Shown: positions 25,942 to 35,794 of the stretch, in pieces
How positions within the stretch are numbered: position 1 is the first letter of the stretch
Layout: each line of letters begins with the position of its first letter
Origin: 67-14 sp035502775
GTDB lineage: Bacteria; Actinomycetota; Thermoleophilia; Solirubrobacterales; 70-9
Direction: 5' to 3'
Length of the DNA: 64,000 bases
NCBI GenBank assembly: GCA_035502775.1
Contig: DATJUB010000071.1
Location: 9,878-73,877 of the forward strand
Translations under genes and position numbers: made by a program
The notes under the pieces: model-generated
Database searches by the model: none
What the model saw: only the letters and a program-made list of their open reading frames with translations
Told to the model about the DNA's origin: nothing

Positions 25942-27167
25942 CTAGACAGAGCGCAGGGCCTCGGTCGGGGAGATTCGCGATGCCCGGATCGCCGGGTACA
26001 GGCCGGCGACCGCGCCGATCAGCAGCGCGGCGAGGAAGGCCCCGCCGAGCGCCATCACCGGGATCACGGTCTCCTGCCCCTGCGACGTCGCGTATGCGGC
26101 GGTCGCCAGCGCACCCAACAGGAGTCCGGCCGCCGCGCCGATCAGGGACAGGATCAGGGCCTCGGTCAGGAACTGCTCGGCTATGTGACGCCGGGTCGCG
26201 CCGATCGCACGGCGCAACCCGATCTCGGTGCGGCGCTCGAGCACGGAGATCACCATCACGTTGGCGATGCCGACCCCTCCGACCAGCAGCGCGACCGCGC
26301 CCAGCCCGAGGAACAGGCTGGTGAAGGTCTCATCGGCCGCGGCCTGCGCCTCGAGGGCGTCGGAGGGCCGGCTGACGTCGACCTCCTCGGGACGCTCCGG
26401 ATCGGCGGTCCTCGGGATCAGGTCCCTGACCCGCTCCAGCGCGGCCGGCACGGTCCGGACGTAGATCGTCGATATCTCGGGATCGTCCTCGTACAGCCGC
26501 TTCGCCAACGGCAGCCCGATCAGGACGGTGCTGTCGAGCTCCTCGGCCAGCTCGGCCGGCTTCAGGATGCCGACCACGGTCAGCCATTGCCCGCCGACCA
26601 GGATCCGGGTCGTGCCATCCACCTCGGTGATGCCCAGCCGCTCGGCCGCGGTCGACCCGATCACGGCCTGAGGCAGCTCGCTCCCGGCCCGGTCGAAGAA
26701 ACGTCCGTCCGCGAGCTCTGCCCCCACCGTCCCGGGCAGATCGACCGAGCTGGCCGCGACGCCGATCGCGTTGGTCGTCGACTCGTCGATCAGGTCGGTG
26801 CGGCGCACGGTCGGTTCGGAAAGCGAGTACAGGGCCGAGGTCCGCTCGACCCCGTCGATTCCCGGCACGCTCTCGGCCGCGGTCTGCGGAATGGTCGCGT
26901 CCTCGCCGAAGGTGGACTGCCCCGGACTCACGGTGAGCAGGTTGGTTCCAAGCCGGTCCAGGGTGCTCATCAGCGAGGCACGGCCCGACTCGCTGACCCC
27001 GAGCACCGCCACCATCGACGCGATCCCGATCGCGATGCCGAGCGCGGACAGCGCCGCCCGGGCTCGCCGCGAACGCAGCCCGAGCGAGCCTTCCCGCAGG
27101 ACGTCCATCGGCAGCAGGCGGGATCTCGGCCGTGACTCGACGACCCGCGAACCGGTCCCGACGCGAC

Positions 27168-27171
<4 letters not shown>
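25942..27171 (-). CDS. MacB-like ABC transporter permease (FtsX family)
   Basis: 409 aa. One N-terminal TM (about 36-58, 'ARAALSALGIAIGIASMVAVLGVS'), a large extracytoplasmic MacB_PCD domain ('LLTVSPGQSTFGEDATIPQTAAESVPGIDGV'), then three C-terminal TMs with the FtsX signature 'ANVMVISVLERRTEIGLRRAIGATRRHIAEQFLTEALILSLIGAAAG'. It couples ATP hydrolysis to periplasmic or extracytoplasmic efflux (mechanotransmission in MacB). Last gene of the TCS-ABC cluster; it overlaps the ATPase gene by 4 nt. Confidence 0.95.
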
Positions 27172-27850
<679 letters not shown>

Positions 27851-27854
<4 letters not shown>

Positions 27855-29356
27855 CTCGGAACCTCGACCTGTGAACCCTCGCGGATGCCGTCGCCTTCGA
27901 TCTCGACGTATCCGTCCGAGAACTCGCCGGTCTCCACCTCGACCTTCTCGGTCTCCCCGGAAGGCTCGATCACGGTCACGGTGTAGCCACCGTCGAGGCC
28001 GGCGCCGATCGCGGTCACCGGCACGGCCAGCACGTTCCTGCGGATCACCCGGCTCAGTTCCACTGTGACCGGCGCCTCGGCGAAACGGGATCCGTCCTTA
28101 CCTTCGCGCTTCAGCTTGATCACGACCTCGATCACGACCTCGGGCTCGGCTTCGGGATCACCGGAATCCGCCTCGCCCTCTTTCGACGTGACCTTGGTGA
28201 TCCGGCCCTCGGCCACCGAGTCGTCCGGCATGTCGACCGTGGCCTTCGCCCCCTTGCGCGCGAACTCCTGCTCGGAGCTCTCCAGCTCGACGGTGACCGC
28301 CCGTTCGCTCGAGGTGGTACTCATCACCTGGGTCGAGGTGGCACCCGATCCGCTCTCGGATCCGGCCTCGCCCGCGGCCGGCTGGGTGCCGCCGCCGGAC
28401 GGTGCGTAGCCCCCGGCACCCGTCGCCGGTCCGCTCGGCGTACCCGAGGATTCCGGTTTCTCCGGGTCTTCCGTCTCGGGCGGCGGCTTGGCGCCACCGC
28501 CGTCACCGCCACCGCCGTTCGGCGCTTCGCCGTTTCCACCGTCCGGCTCCGGGACATCTCCGCCCCCGCCTTCACCGTTCTCGTCGCCGGGCGCGACTCC
28601 GCCGGAACCGGAGTTCTCCCCCTCGTAGGCGACGAGCAGGCTCTCGGCCGCCGGCACGGAACCCGCGGCCGCCATCGCACCAGCGTCCCCGGAGGATCCG
28701 ATGCTTTCCCCGAGATCCAGATCCAGATCCGAGACGCGACGTGAGCCTTCCATGAAGATGACCTGGCCGAGAGTCACCGAGCCCGTCTCCTCGACCCCGA
28801 TGTCCTCCTGCCACCGCAGGATTGCGTCGGTGGTGGCGGAGGTGAACTCGGTGTCCACGGTCATCGCCGAGTAGGGATCGAAACCGAGCGCGGCGAGGTT
28901 CCGTTCCAGCTGCCGGACGTCGGTCCCATCTTCGATACCGGCCTCAAGGTCACGGTATGCGGGCACGCTTCCGTACATCAGCGTCACCGGCAGCTCGTCC
29001 GCCTCGAAGAGCTTGTGGCCCCGCCTGATCACGTCGCCGCGATCGGGGAGCCAGGTGACGGTTCCGCCCTGACGAGCGATCACCGTGTCGGATCCGGCGA
29101 AACCGAGATCCCCACTGGCACTGAGGCTTTCGGAGAGATCGCGCCGCTCGGCGACCGCGGTCGATCCTCCGGACACGTTCTCGGCACCGCCGCTCTCCTC
29201 ACCGCGGCCCAGCAGCCCGAACACGGCCACGCCGGCCAGCAGGAGACCTCCCGCCGCCAGCAGGGCCGGACGAAGCCGGACCCGGCCGGCGGCGGCCCTC
29301 AGCCGGCCGAGTGGCCGGCCGAGGGTCGCGGTCACCTTGGCGACCGGGCCTTTCAT
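27851..29356 (-). CDS. efflux adaptor (HlyD/MacA-like) with inserted peptidoglycan-binding domain
   Basis: 501 aa. One N-terminal TM anchor (about 30-50, 'ALLAAGGLLLAGVAVFGLLG'), beta-barrel/lipoyl-like sequence, a PG_binding_1-like insert 'DVRQLERNLAALGFDPYSAMTVDTEFTSATTDAILRWQEDIG', a long Gly/Pro/Glu-rich low-complexity linker (about 230-320), and a C-terminal 'VTVELSRVIRRNVLAVPVTAIGAGLDGGYTVTVIEPSGETEKVEVETGEFSDGYVEIEG' MacA-type membrane-proximal domain. Such adaptors link the ABC pump to the cell wall in Gram-positive bacteria. Part of the overlapping operon. Confidence 0.9.
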
Positions 29357-29877
29357 TCCTCACCGGCCGGGCCGCCGCGCATGAATCCGCCTTCGGGCAG
29401 GATGTCGTGGCAGGCCTCGTCGGCGCGTTTCATCGCTTCCTCGTCAACCGATCCGCCGGGTCCGGGACCCATCGTCACGCGTCCGCCGTCGAAATCCGGA
29501 TCGGGGAAGTCGACCCCTTCGCCGCGCATGCATTCGGCGTACTCGAGCATCTCCTCGGGAGGCTCGGTCATGCGCTCGGCACCTTCCGGCCGGGCATCCT
29601 CGAGGATCTGGCCGCAGGCTTCCTGGGCATCTTTGAACTCCTGCGAGTTCGGGTCGATGCCCGACTCGGTGGTCATCATCATGCTGCCGTCGGGCTGAGG
29701 ATCCGGCATGTCGACACCGTTCTCGCGCATGCATTCGGTGAAGGCGAGCATCGCGTCCTCGCGCTTCTTGCTCAGCTCCTCTTCGGAGTCGCCGTCACCT
29801 CCACCGCCGCCGCAGGCGACGAGCAGGACGGTCGCCAACACGGCCAGGGGAACGGCCGCGAAGCTCTTCTTGAACAT
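29353..29877 (-). CDS. lipoprotein with duplicated ECMRxxGVDxPDP motif
   Basis: 174 aa from the ATG at 29877 (GAAGGGA ribosome site); lipobox VAC with Cys22, then an acidic Gly/Asp linker. Two copies of one motif follow: 'AFTECMRENGVDMPDPQPDG' (about 45-64) and 'EYAECMRGEGVDFPDPDFDG' (about 120-139), each followed by a Cys-containing helix ('AQEACGQIL', 'ADEACHDIL'), so each repeat can form a disulphide pair. This repeat occurs in actinobacterial lipoproteins beside MacAB-type pumps; function unknown. It overlaps the adaptor start by 4 nt, so it is part of the transporter unit. Confidence 0.9.
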   Translation of the reverse strand: MFKKSFAAVPLAVLATVLLVACGGGGGDGDSEEELSKKREDAMLAFTECMRENGVDMPDPQPDGSMMMTTESGIDPNSQEFKDAQEACGQILEDARPEGAERMTEPPEEMLEYAECMRGEGVDFPDPDFDGGRVTMGPGPGGSVDEEAMKRADEACHDILPEGGFMRGGPAGEE

Positions 29878-29967
29878 GAATTCCCTTCGGTCGGGCCGGC
29901 ACCCGATGTGTCCGGCACGGCCATTCAGCCAGCCCAAGGTGAGAGCCGGGCAAGAGAAAGATTCAGA

Positions 29968-31479
29968 TCAGGTGAGAATCGCCGGACGGACCCGTGCCGA
30001 GAGATCGATCTTGAACTCCGCGCCGGATCCGGGCACGGTGCGGGCCGTGACCCAGCCCTCGTGGTTTTCGGCGATCTGGCGCACCATCGCCAGTCCGAGC
30101 CCCGATCCGGGCATACCGCGCGCGGCGCGCGACCGGTAGAAGCGATCGAAGATGAACGGCAGGTCCTCGTCGGCGACGCCGGGCCCCTGATCGCGCACGG
30201 TCACGATTCCGCCGCCATCCACCTCGACCTCGATCCGCGATCCGGGCGGGCCCCACTTGATCGCGTTGTCGATCAGGTTCTGAACGGCCCGCTCGAGGCT
30301 GTCCGGAACTCCCTCGAGGTCGCAGCGCTCGGCGGTGAACTCGATCCTCGGGTCGGCCGAACGGTGGCGGGCCCGCTCGACCACGCCCTCGACCAGTTCG
30401 TCGAGACGCAGCGGCTCGGACTCACCTTCGGCCTCGCGGTCGCGGGCCAGGTCGATCAGATCCCCGATCAGGGCCACCACCTCGTCGATCTGGGCGACCA
30501 CGGATCTCATCAGGGCCTCCTTCTTCTCAGGACTGAGCGTGTCGCCCAGGAGCAGCACCTCGACGTTCGTCTTGAGGCTGGTCAGCGGTGTGCGCAGCTC
30601 GTGCGAGGCGTCGGCGACCAGTTGGCGCTGCGCTTCCTGCGATTCCTCCAGGGCGGCCAGCATCGTGTTGAAGCTGCCGGCCAGGCGTCCCAGTTCATCG
30701 TCTCCCTCGACCTCGATCCGGTGGGCCAGATCGCGGGTCTCGGCGATCGTCTCGGCCGATTCCGAGAGCCGCCCGACCGGTTTCAGCGCGGCGCGTGAGA
30801 CGAAAAGGCCGAGAGCGACGGCGAGGCCGATCCCGCCGAGGGCGACCACGATCAGCACCAGCGCCAGCTGGCTCAGCGTGTCTTCCACCTCCTTCAGTGA
30901 GCGGGCAACCTGGAGTGACTGTCCACCGGCGATGCCGGTCACGTAGACGCGCAGGGGCTGGCCGCCCTCGTCGGTGTCGTAGAAGAACGGCTCCTCCTTG
31001 CCGGCCGCCACCTTCTTGACCCGGTCGGTGACCGGCAGCATCAGCTCGCCCTCGGCGGGCCTGGTCACCCGGCCGCCCTTGCCGACGATCTGGGCGTACA
31101 GATCCGGCGTTCCGAGCGGTCCGGTCGGCAGCACGATCCGTGGCGACGTGGCCGTCTTCGGACGGTTCGCTCCCGGACCGGAACGCAGCAGATCCAAGAA
31201 CCCCTCCCGGAAGCGCTCGCGCATCGCCGGAGCCTTGGCCATGGCCTTGAAGACCATCACGCGATCTTCCATTCCTCCGGCTCGAAGCGGCGGCAGTTCT
31301 CCGGTCGGGTTGAACGCCGTCCTGGCCAGCGAGACGCCGGATCCGTCCCGCTCGAGGTTCCGGTCGACCTGTGACCGAAGCTGAGAATCGACCATCAGGT
31401 AGGCGGCCACGCAGGCGATCGTCACCGCGAGGGCCACCGCGGCGGCCGAGAAGACCACGACCCGCGTCCGGAACCTCAT
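29968..31479 (-). CDS. sensor histidine kinase (HAMP-HisKA-HATPase)
   Basis: 503 aa. N-terminal TM, extracytoplasmic sensor (about 30-180), second TM (about 190-212), HAMP, HisKA phospho-acceptor 'ADASHELRTPLTSLKTN', N-box 'QNLIDNAIKWGPPG', D/G boxes 'DQGPGVADEDLPFIFDRFYRS' and 'GSGLGLAMVRQ'. It autophosphorylates in response to an extracellular cue and passes phosphate to the regulator at 31476. ATGA overlap with that gene; 90 nt separate it from the lipoprotein of the transporter unit. Confidence 0.96.
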   Translation of the reverse strand: MRFRTRVVVFSAAAVALAVTIACVAAYLMVDSQLRSQVDRNLERDGSGVSLARTAFNPTGELPPLRAGGMEDRVMVFKAMAKAPAMRERFREGFLDLLRSGPGANRPKTATSPRIVLPTGPLGTPDLYAQIVGKGGRVTRPAEGELMLPVTDRVKKVAAGKEEPFFYDTDEGGQPLRVYVTGIAGGQSLQVARSLKEVEDTLSQLALVLIVVALGGIGLAVALGLFVSRAALKPVGRLSESAETIAETRDLAHRIEVEGDDELGRLAGSFNTMLAALEESQEAQRQLVADASHELRTPLTSLKTNVEVLLLGDTLSPEKKEALMRSVVAQIDEVVALIGDLIDLARDREAEGESEPLRLDELVEGVVERARHRSADPRIEFTAERCDLEGVPDSLERAVQNLIDNAIKWGPPGSRIEVEVDGGGIVTVRDQGPGVADEDLPFIFDRFYRSRAARGMPGSGLGLAMVRQIAENHEGWVTARTVPGSGAEFKIDLSARVRPAILT

Positions 31480-32165
31480 GCTTCACGCAGGACGTAGCCG
31501 ACGCTTCTCACGGTGTGGATCAGGCGCGGCTCGCGCTCCAGTTCGAGCTTGCGGCGCAGGTATCCGACATAGACGTTGATCGAGTTCGAGACGGGGCCGA
31601 ACTCGTATCCCCACACGTTCTCGTTGATCTGGTCCCGGGTCATGACCTGCCGTGGGTGCCGCAGGAACAGCTCCAGCATGAGGAATTCCGTCCTGGTCAG
31701 CTCCAGCAGACGGTCGCCCCGATGGACCTGGCAGGACACCGGATCGAGATGCAGGTCGGCGAAACGAAGGCTCTCTCCGACTCCGCTGTCCCGCCTGAGC
31801 AGAGCCTTGATCCGGGCGACCAGTTCGGCCAGGGCGAAGGGCTTGACGAGATAGTCGTCGGCACCCGCCTCGAGTCCACTGACCCGGTCGGGGATCGATT
31901 CCCTCGCGGTCAGCATCAGGATCGGGATCCGGTTGCCGAGGCGGCGCAGCCGCCGGCAGGCCTCCAGCCCGCTCATCACCGGCATGGTGACGTCGAGGAT
32001 CAGCAGATCCGGATCGGAGGAGCCGATGCGGATCATGCCCTCCTCCCCGTCTCCGGCCAGATCGACCTCGTAGCCCTCGATCTCGAGGGCGCGCGCGAGT
32101 GCCTCCCGCACGGCGGGTTCGTCGTCGACTACGAGTATCCGGGGGCTTTGCGAGGCGACTGCCAA
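31476..32165 (-). CDS. OmpR/PhoB-family response regulator
   Basis: 229 aa from a TTG at 32165. Receiver with 'ILVVDDEPAVREALARALE', phospho-Asp in LLILDVTMPVMSG, and K in LVKPFALAELVARIKALLRR; C-terminal winged helix 'EFLMLELFLRHPRQVMTRDQINENVWGYEFGPVSNSINVYVGYLRRKLE'. It is the first gene of the six-gene unit regulator-kinase-lipoprotein-adaptor-ATPase-permease, and so probably controls its own pump. Confidence 0.96.
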   Translation of the reverse strand: MAVASQSPRILVVDDEPAVREALARALEIEGYEVDLAGDGEEGMIRIGSSDPDLLILDVTMPVMSGLEACRRLRRLGNRIPILMLTARESIPDRVSGLEAGADDYLVKPFALAELVARIKALLRRDSGVGESLRFADLHLDPVSCQVHRGDRLLELTRTEFLMLELFLRHPRQVMTRDQINENVWGYEFGPVSNSINVYVGYLRRKLELEREPRLIHTVRSVGYVLREA

Positions 32166-32213
32166 GAGCCGGTCATTCTCAACCCCGAAGGTAAGAGATA
32201 GATGAAGATGGGA

Positions 32214-33113
32214 TCAGGGGGACGCCGCGGTGAGCAGGATCGCGTTGCCGGCCGGATCGTGGACCAGGCTGCCGTCGGCACGCCGCTCGCTCGGGTGCCC
32301 GGCCTCGGCCAGCTTCGCCAGGGCCGCGTCGAGAGCCTCGGGAGTTCGCAGCACCAGGGTGAAATACCGGAGTCCGGCCGTGCCTTCCGGGGCCTGTACC
32401 GCGTCCGGCCCCTGCCACACGTTGTAGGCGATCCGGTGCTTGAAGTCACCCTTGAAGTGGACGTCCGACATTCCGGTTCCGGGCATGTCGAAACCGTTGG
32501 GAAAGCCGAGCAGGTCACGGTAGAAGTGCTCGGTGCGCTCCATCTCGTTCACGTGCAGGTGAACGTGGCCGATCCAGGTGCCGGCCTTCAGCGGACGGTC
32601 CGCCCGCTCCTCCTCCAGGTGGCTCATGGCCTCCTCGAGGTCGAGATGGTCGACCGCCGGGCGGCTGGTGCCTTCGCTGTCGATCAGCATCGGCCGGCCG
32701 CCCTCGACCGTCACGCCGGTGACCCTCTCGGGGGTCTCGAGGGTGATCTCGACCCCGATCCCGTCGAGATCGTCGAGGTAGGTCGCCTTGGAGAAGTAGT
32801 GCTCGGTCGGGCTGTTCGGGTACCTCGCCGCGAACAGCCTGGCCAGCACGTAGGCGAATTCGGCGGCGTCGGGAACGTGAACCGCCAGGTGGTAGAGCCC
32901 GGTGTGACCCTTGAGCGCACCGCGCTCGGCTCCCGGATGGAGCACGAGCAACACGCGGTCTCCGGCTCCGACCTCGATCGCCGAACCGTCTCTCGAGATG
33001 ACCTCGAGGCCGAGCACGTCCCGCCAGAAGAGGAGTGATCGATCACCGTCGGTCACGTCCAGATGGACTGGGCCGTGTGCCGCGATCTCCGGATGTTCGA
33101 GTGTCGAGTTCAA
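32214..33113 (-). CDS. two-domain VOC dioxygenase-like protein (catechol-2,3-dioxygenase-like)
   Basis: 299 aa from a TTG at 33113. Two VOC modules: 'GPVHLDVTDGDRSLLFWRDVLGLEV...YHLAVHVPDAAEFAYVLARL' (about 14-125) and 'TWIGHVHLHVNEMERTEHFYRDLLGFPNGF...DPAGNAILLT' (about 165-298), as in CatE/extradiol-type enzymes that open catechols or act on lactoylglutathione. Substrate is unknown. An inverted repeat (33116-33133) lies 3 nt upstream of the start, so repression at the promoter is likely. Confidence 0.85.
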   Translation of the reverse strand: MNSTLEHPEIAAHGPVHLDVTDGDRSLLFWRDVLGLEVISRDGSAIEVGAGDRVLLVLHPGAERGALKGHTGLYHLAVHVPDAAEFAYVLARLFAARYPNSPTEHYFSKATYLDDLDGIGVEITLETPERVTGVTVEGGRPMLIDSEGTSRPAVDHLDLEEAMSHLEEERADRPLKAGTWIGHVHLHVNEMERTEHFYRDLLGFPNGFDMPGTGMSDVHFKGDFKHRIAYNVWQGPDAVQAPEGTAGLRYFTLVLRTPEALDAALAKLAEAGHPSERRADGSLVHDPAGNAILLTAASP

Positions 33114-33115
33114 AG

Positions 33116-33133
33116 TAGTTGCGTAGACAACTA
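33116..33133. promoter_or_regulatory. MarR-type inverted repeat TAGTTG-N6-CAACTA
   Basis: TAGTTG (33116-33121) and CAACTA (33128-33133) are exact inverted copies around CGTAGA. It begins 3 bp upstream of the VOC start codon at 33113 (minus strand), where a bound repressor would block initiation. Alternating AGTTG/CAACT half-sites resemble MarR-family operators. The regulator gene is not in the immediate neighbourhood. Confidence 0.5.
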
Positions 33134-33181
33134 TATCGAACTCTCCCCTTTTCTACAAGGGGTTTTCCGGATGAAAACGGG

Positions 33182-33355
33182 TCAGAACACCAGTACGAGC
33201 GCGCCGAACACCAGCAGCGCGACCAGGATGCCGGCGCCCACCTTCACGGCCGGACCCGAGATGAACAGGTCGGGCGATCCGGTGGCGTCGTTGTCGATCC
33301 CCAGTTCCCGCATCTCGTCCTGGATCTCTTCCGGTGTCTCTGGCTGGTTGCTCAT
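33182..33355 (-). CDS. 57-aa single-TM protein
   Basis: Too short for automatic ORF lists. The minus strand from ATG at 33355 reads MSNQPETPEEIQDEMRELGI, an acidic soluble part, followed by 'VKVGAGILVALLVFGALVLVF' as a C-terminal TM that ends at the stop (33182). The arrangement is the same as in the 66-aa protein at 25266. It lies between the VOC gene and the hydrolase gene in the same orientation. No family known. Confidence 0.6.
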   Translation of the reverse strand: MSNQPETPEEIQDEMRELGIDNDATGSPDLFISGPAVKVGAGILVALLVFGALVLVF

Positions 33356-33386
33356 GCCGCCACCCTATGTCCCGGGAGCGGACGGA

Positions 33387-34196
33387 TCAGAAGACCTCCG
33401 AATCCTCGATCTCGTGAGTCGGGTCCAGCGCCCAGGCGAGCGCGAAATCGGCCACTTCCTCCCAGCCCGGAGCGCCGGGATAGTGCGGACGCCCGGCGAA
33501 CTCGTGAAACGCCGTGATCGCCTCGGAGCCGTGGTACTTGATCGTGTTGTGCCAAACGACCTTGGGCGGCACGACATGGTCCTCCTCGAAGCCGATCAGC
33601 AGCATCGCGGCACGGTCGCCGTTCTCGAAATCGACCTCGGTCGGCGCGTGCCTGTGGAGGTTGGCGAAAGCGACGTCGAACAGCACGTTGTTGACCGCCG
33701 GCACCGCCTGGGCCTCGTAGATCACGTCGGATTCAGCCTGATCCATGGTGTTGGCGAAGGCGTAGTGAAACTGCTTCCTGTTGAGCGCGGTCGCCTTGTT
33801 GCGGTTGAACGGGTTGCCGAGCACCGACCGGCTCGACCTGATCGTCGAAAACGGAAGGTCCGGGATGCCCTTGACCGTGGCCGGCGCGACCCCGACCGCG
33901 GCCTTGCCGAGACCGCGATCGACCAGAACCTGCGTGACCGCGCCGCCCATCGAGTGGCCCATGATGATCGGTTTCTCGTCGAGATCCCTGATGATCGTGT
34001 CGTACAGGTCGATCACCTCGGCCATGCCGTACCCGGTGAGCGGCGCGGGATCGGCGTTGATCTCGGCGACCGTGCGGTCCATGCCGGGCCAGGCCGGGGC
34101 GAGCACGGTGTGGCCCTGACTCTCGTAGCGCTCCTTCCATGAATCCCAGCTGCGAGGGGTCATCCAGAGGCCGTGAATCAAGACGATGGTTTCCAT
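33387..34196 (-). CDS. alpha/beta hydrolase
   Basis: 269 aa from the ATG at 34196 (a longer in-frame start would cross the operator). 'METIVLIHGLWMTPRSWDSWKERYESQGHTVLAPAWPGMD' then nucleophile elbow GHSMGG (Ser) and late 'DHVVPPKVVW' Asp/His region give the catalytic triad of an esterase or epoxide-hydrolase-like enzyme. TAGGTT (34209-34204) ends 7 nt before the ATG: a leaderless start. It is divergent from the MFS gene with a shared palindrome. Confidence 0.9.
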   Translation of the reverse strand: METIVLIHGLWMTPRSWDSWKERYESQGHTVLAPAWPGMDRTVAEINADPAPLTGYGMAEVIDLYDTIIRDLDEKPIIMGHSMGGAVTQVLVDRGLGKAAVGVAPATVKGIPDLPFSTIRSSRSVLGNPFNRNKATALNRKQFHYAFANTMDQAESDVIYEAQAVPAVNNVLFDVAFANLHRHAPTEVDFENGDRAAMLLIGFEEDHVVPPKVVWHNTIKYHGSEAITAFHEFAGRPHYPGAPGWEEVADFALAWALDPTHEIEDSEVF

Positions 34197-34203
34197 GCGT
34201 CCG

Positions 34204-34253
34204 AACCTAGTCCGAACACTGTTCGAAAGCAAGCGTCGCGGGGCGGCTACAGT
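34204..34253. promoter_or_regulatory. back-to-back promoters with a central perfect palindrome
   Basis: Two -10 elements face outward: TAGGTT (34209-34204, minus) 7 nt before the hydrolase ATG, and TACAGT (34248-34253, plus) 6 nt before the MFS GTG. Between them, CGAACA-C-TGTTCG (34213-34225) is a perfect 13-bp palindrome placed over the likely -35 zones, a good repressor site for the pair. The spacing differs from the actinobacterial LexA box (see rejected list). Confidence 0.55.
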
Positions 34254-34259
34254 GGATCC

Positions 34260-35777
34260 GTGGCCTCCGAGGGCAATCTGGTCTCATTCGAATCCCGGGC
34301 CGGGAAGTGGGTGCTCGCCACGGCCGTCCTCGGATCCGGTCTCGCCTTCCTCGACGGCACCGTGGTCAACGTCGCCCTGCCTGCCATAGGCGAGGATCTG
34401 AACGCCTCGACCAGCTCGCTGCAGTGGATCCTCAACGGCTATCTGCTCACCCTCGCTTCGCTGATCCTGCTCGGCGGCTCGCTGGGCGATCGTTTCGGCC
34501 GGCGGCGGATCTTCGTGCTCGGGGTGGTGATGTTCACGGTCTCCTCCCTGCTCTGCGCGATCGCCCCCAACGTCGAGACGCTGATCGGCGCCCGCCTGCT
34601 CCAGGGCATCGGCGGTGCCCTGCTCACCCCGGGCAGCCTGGCGATGATCGAGGCGACCTTCGTGCCGGGCGACCGCGCACGGGCGATCGGGGCCTGGTCT
34701 GGCCTCGGCGGGGTCGCGACCGCGATCGGACCGCTGCTCGGCGGATATCTGGTCGACGCGGTGTCCTGGCGCATGATCTTCCTGATCAACCTGCCGATCG
34801 GCATCGCGGTCGCGCTCATGGCGACCCGCCACGTCCCCGAGACCCACGACCCGCGGGCGAACGGCCGGATCGACTATCCGGGGGCGATTCTCGCGGGCCT
34901 CGGGCTCGCGGGCACCACCTACGCGCTGATCGAGGCCCCCGGGCGCGGGGCCGAACCGCTGGTGCTGTTCGCCGGGATCGCCGGGGTGCTCGCCCTGGTC
35001 GCCTTCCTCATGGTCGAGAAACGCAGCCCGAACCCGATGATGCCACTGACGATCTTCGCCTCGAGACAGTTCAGTGCCGCCAACCTGGTCACCTTCGTCG
35101 TGTACACGGCGCTCGGCGGCGTCTTCTTCCTGCTGGTCTCGTTCCTTCAGATCTCGCTCGGATACTCGGCGATCGAGGCGGGAGCGGCGTCACTTCCGGT
35201 GACCGCGATCCTGCTCGTGCTCTCGGCCCGTTCCGGGGCCCTCGCCCAGCGCATCGGTCCGCGGATCCCGCTCACGGTGGGACCGATCGTGATCGCCGCG
35301 GGATTGATACTGATGACCCGGATCAATCCGGGCGACGGCTACGTGGCCGCGGTGCTGCCGGCGGTGATCGTGTTCGGCCTCGGCCTGGCCCTGGTGGTCG
35401 CGCCGGTGACCGCGACCGTGCTGGCCGCCGCCGATGACCGCAACGCGGGCATCGCGTCCGGCATCAACAACGCGGTCTCGCGGGTGGGCGGCCTGCTCGC
35501 GGTCGCGGTGCTGCCGCTGATCGCCGGTCTCACCGGGGACAAGTTCTACGACCCCGGGGCGATGACCGACGGATTCCACATGGCGATGGTCGTCTGTGCG
35601 GCACTCTCGGCACTGGGCGGCGTTTTCGCCTGGCTCACGATCAGCTCCGAGGTGCTCCACGACGATGACGACAGCGGCCCCTCCGGAGAGGAGGAGCCGT
35701 CCCAGTCCGAGTTCTATTCCTGCCCGATCGACAGCACTCCGCTCGCACAGCCGATCCGTGAGACCGATACCGGGTGA
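34260..35777 (+). CDS. MFS drug exporter, DHA2 (14-TM) family
   Basis: 505 aa from a GTG at 34260 (VASEGNLVSFESRAGKWVLATAVLG...). Motifs 'FLDGTVVNVALPAIGEDL', 'GSLGDRFGRRRIFVLGVV', 'RLLQGIGGALLTPGSLAMIE', 'GAWSGLGGVATAIGPLLGGYLV' are those of EmrB/QacA exporters; about 14 hydrophobic segments. Proton-driven export of drugs or lipophilic ions. The upstream hydrolase reads the other way and shares the palindrome; joint control is inferred. It is 17 nt from the next VOC gene. Confidence 0.95.
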   Translation: MASEGNLVSFESRAGKWVLATAVLGSGLAFLDGTVVNVALPAIGEDLNASTSSLQWILNGYLLTLASLILLGGSLGDRFGRRRIFVLGVVMFTVSSLLCAIAPNVETLIGARLLQGIGGALLTPGSLAMIEATFVPGDRARAIGAWSGLGGVATAIGPLLGGYLVDAVSWRMIFLINLPIGIAVALMATRHVPETHDPRANGRIDYPGAILAGLGLAGTTYALIEAPGRGAEPLVLFAGIAGVLALVAFLMVEKRSPNPMMPLTIFASRQFSAANLVTFVVYTALGGVFFLLVSFLQISLGYSAIEAGAASLPVTAILLVLSARSGALAQRIGPRIPLTVGPIVIAAGLILMTRINPGDGYVAAVLPAVIVFGLGLALVVAPVTATVLAAADDRNAGIASGINNAVSRVGGLLAVAVLPLIAGLTGDKFYDPGAMTDGFHMAMVVCAALSALGGVFAWLTISSEVLHDDDDSGPSGEEEPSQSEFYSCPIDSTPLAQPIRETDTG

Positions 35778-35794
35778 GCGGCTAGGATCGGATC

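Noticed and set aside
34213..34225. LexA/SOS box
   Set aside because: The actinobacterial LexA box is CGAAC-N4-GTTCG; this site has a 3-nt spacer (CGAAC-ACT-GTTCG), so LexA binding is unlikely.
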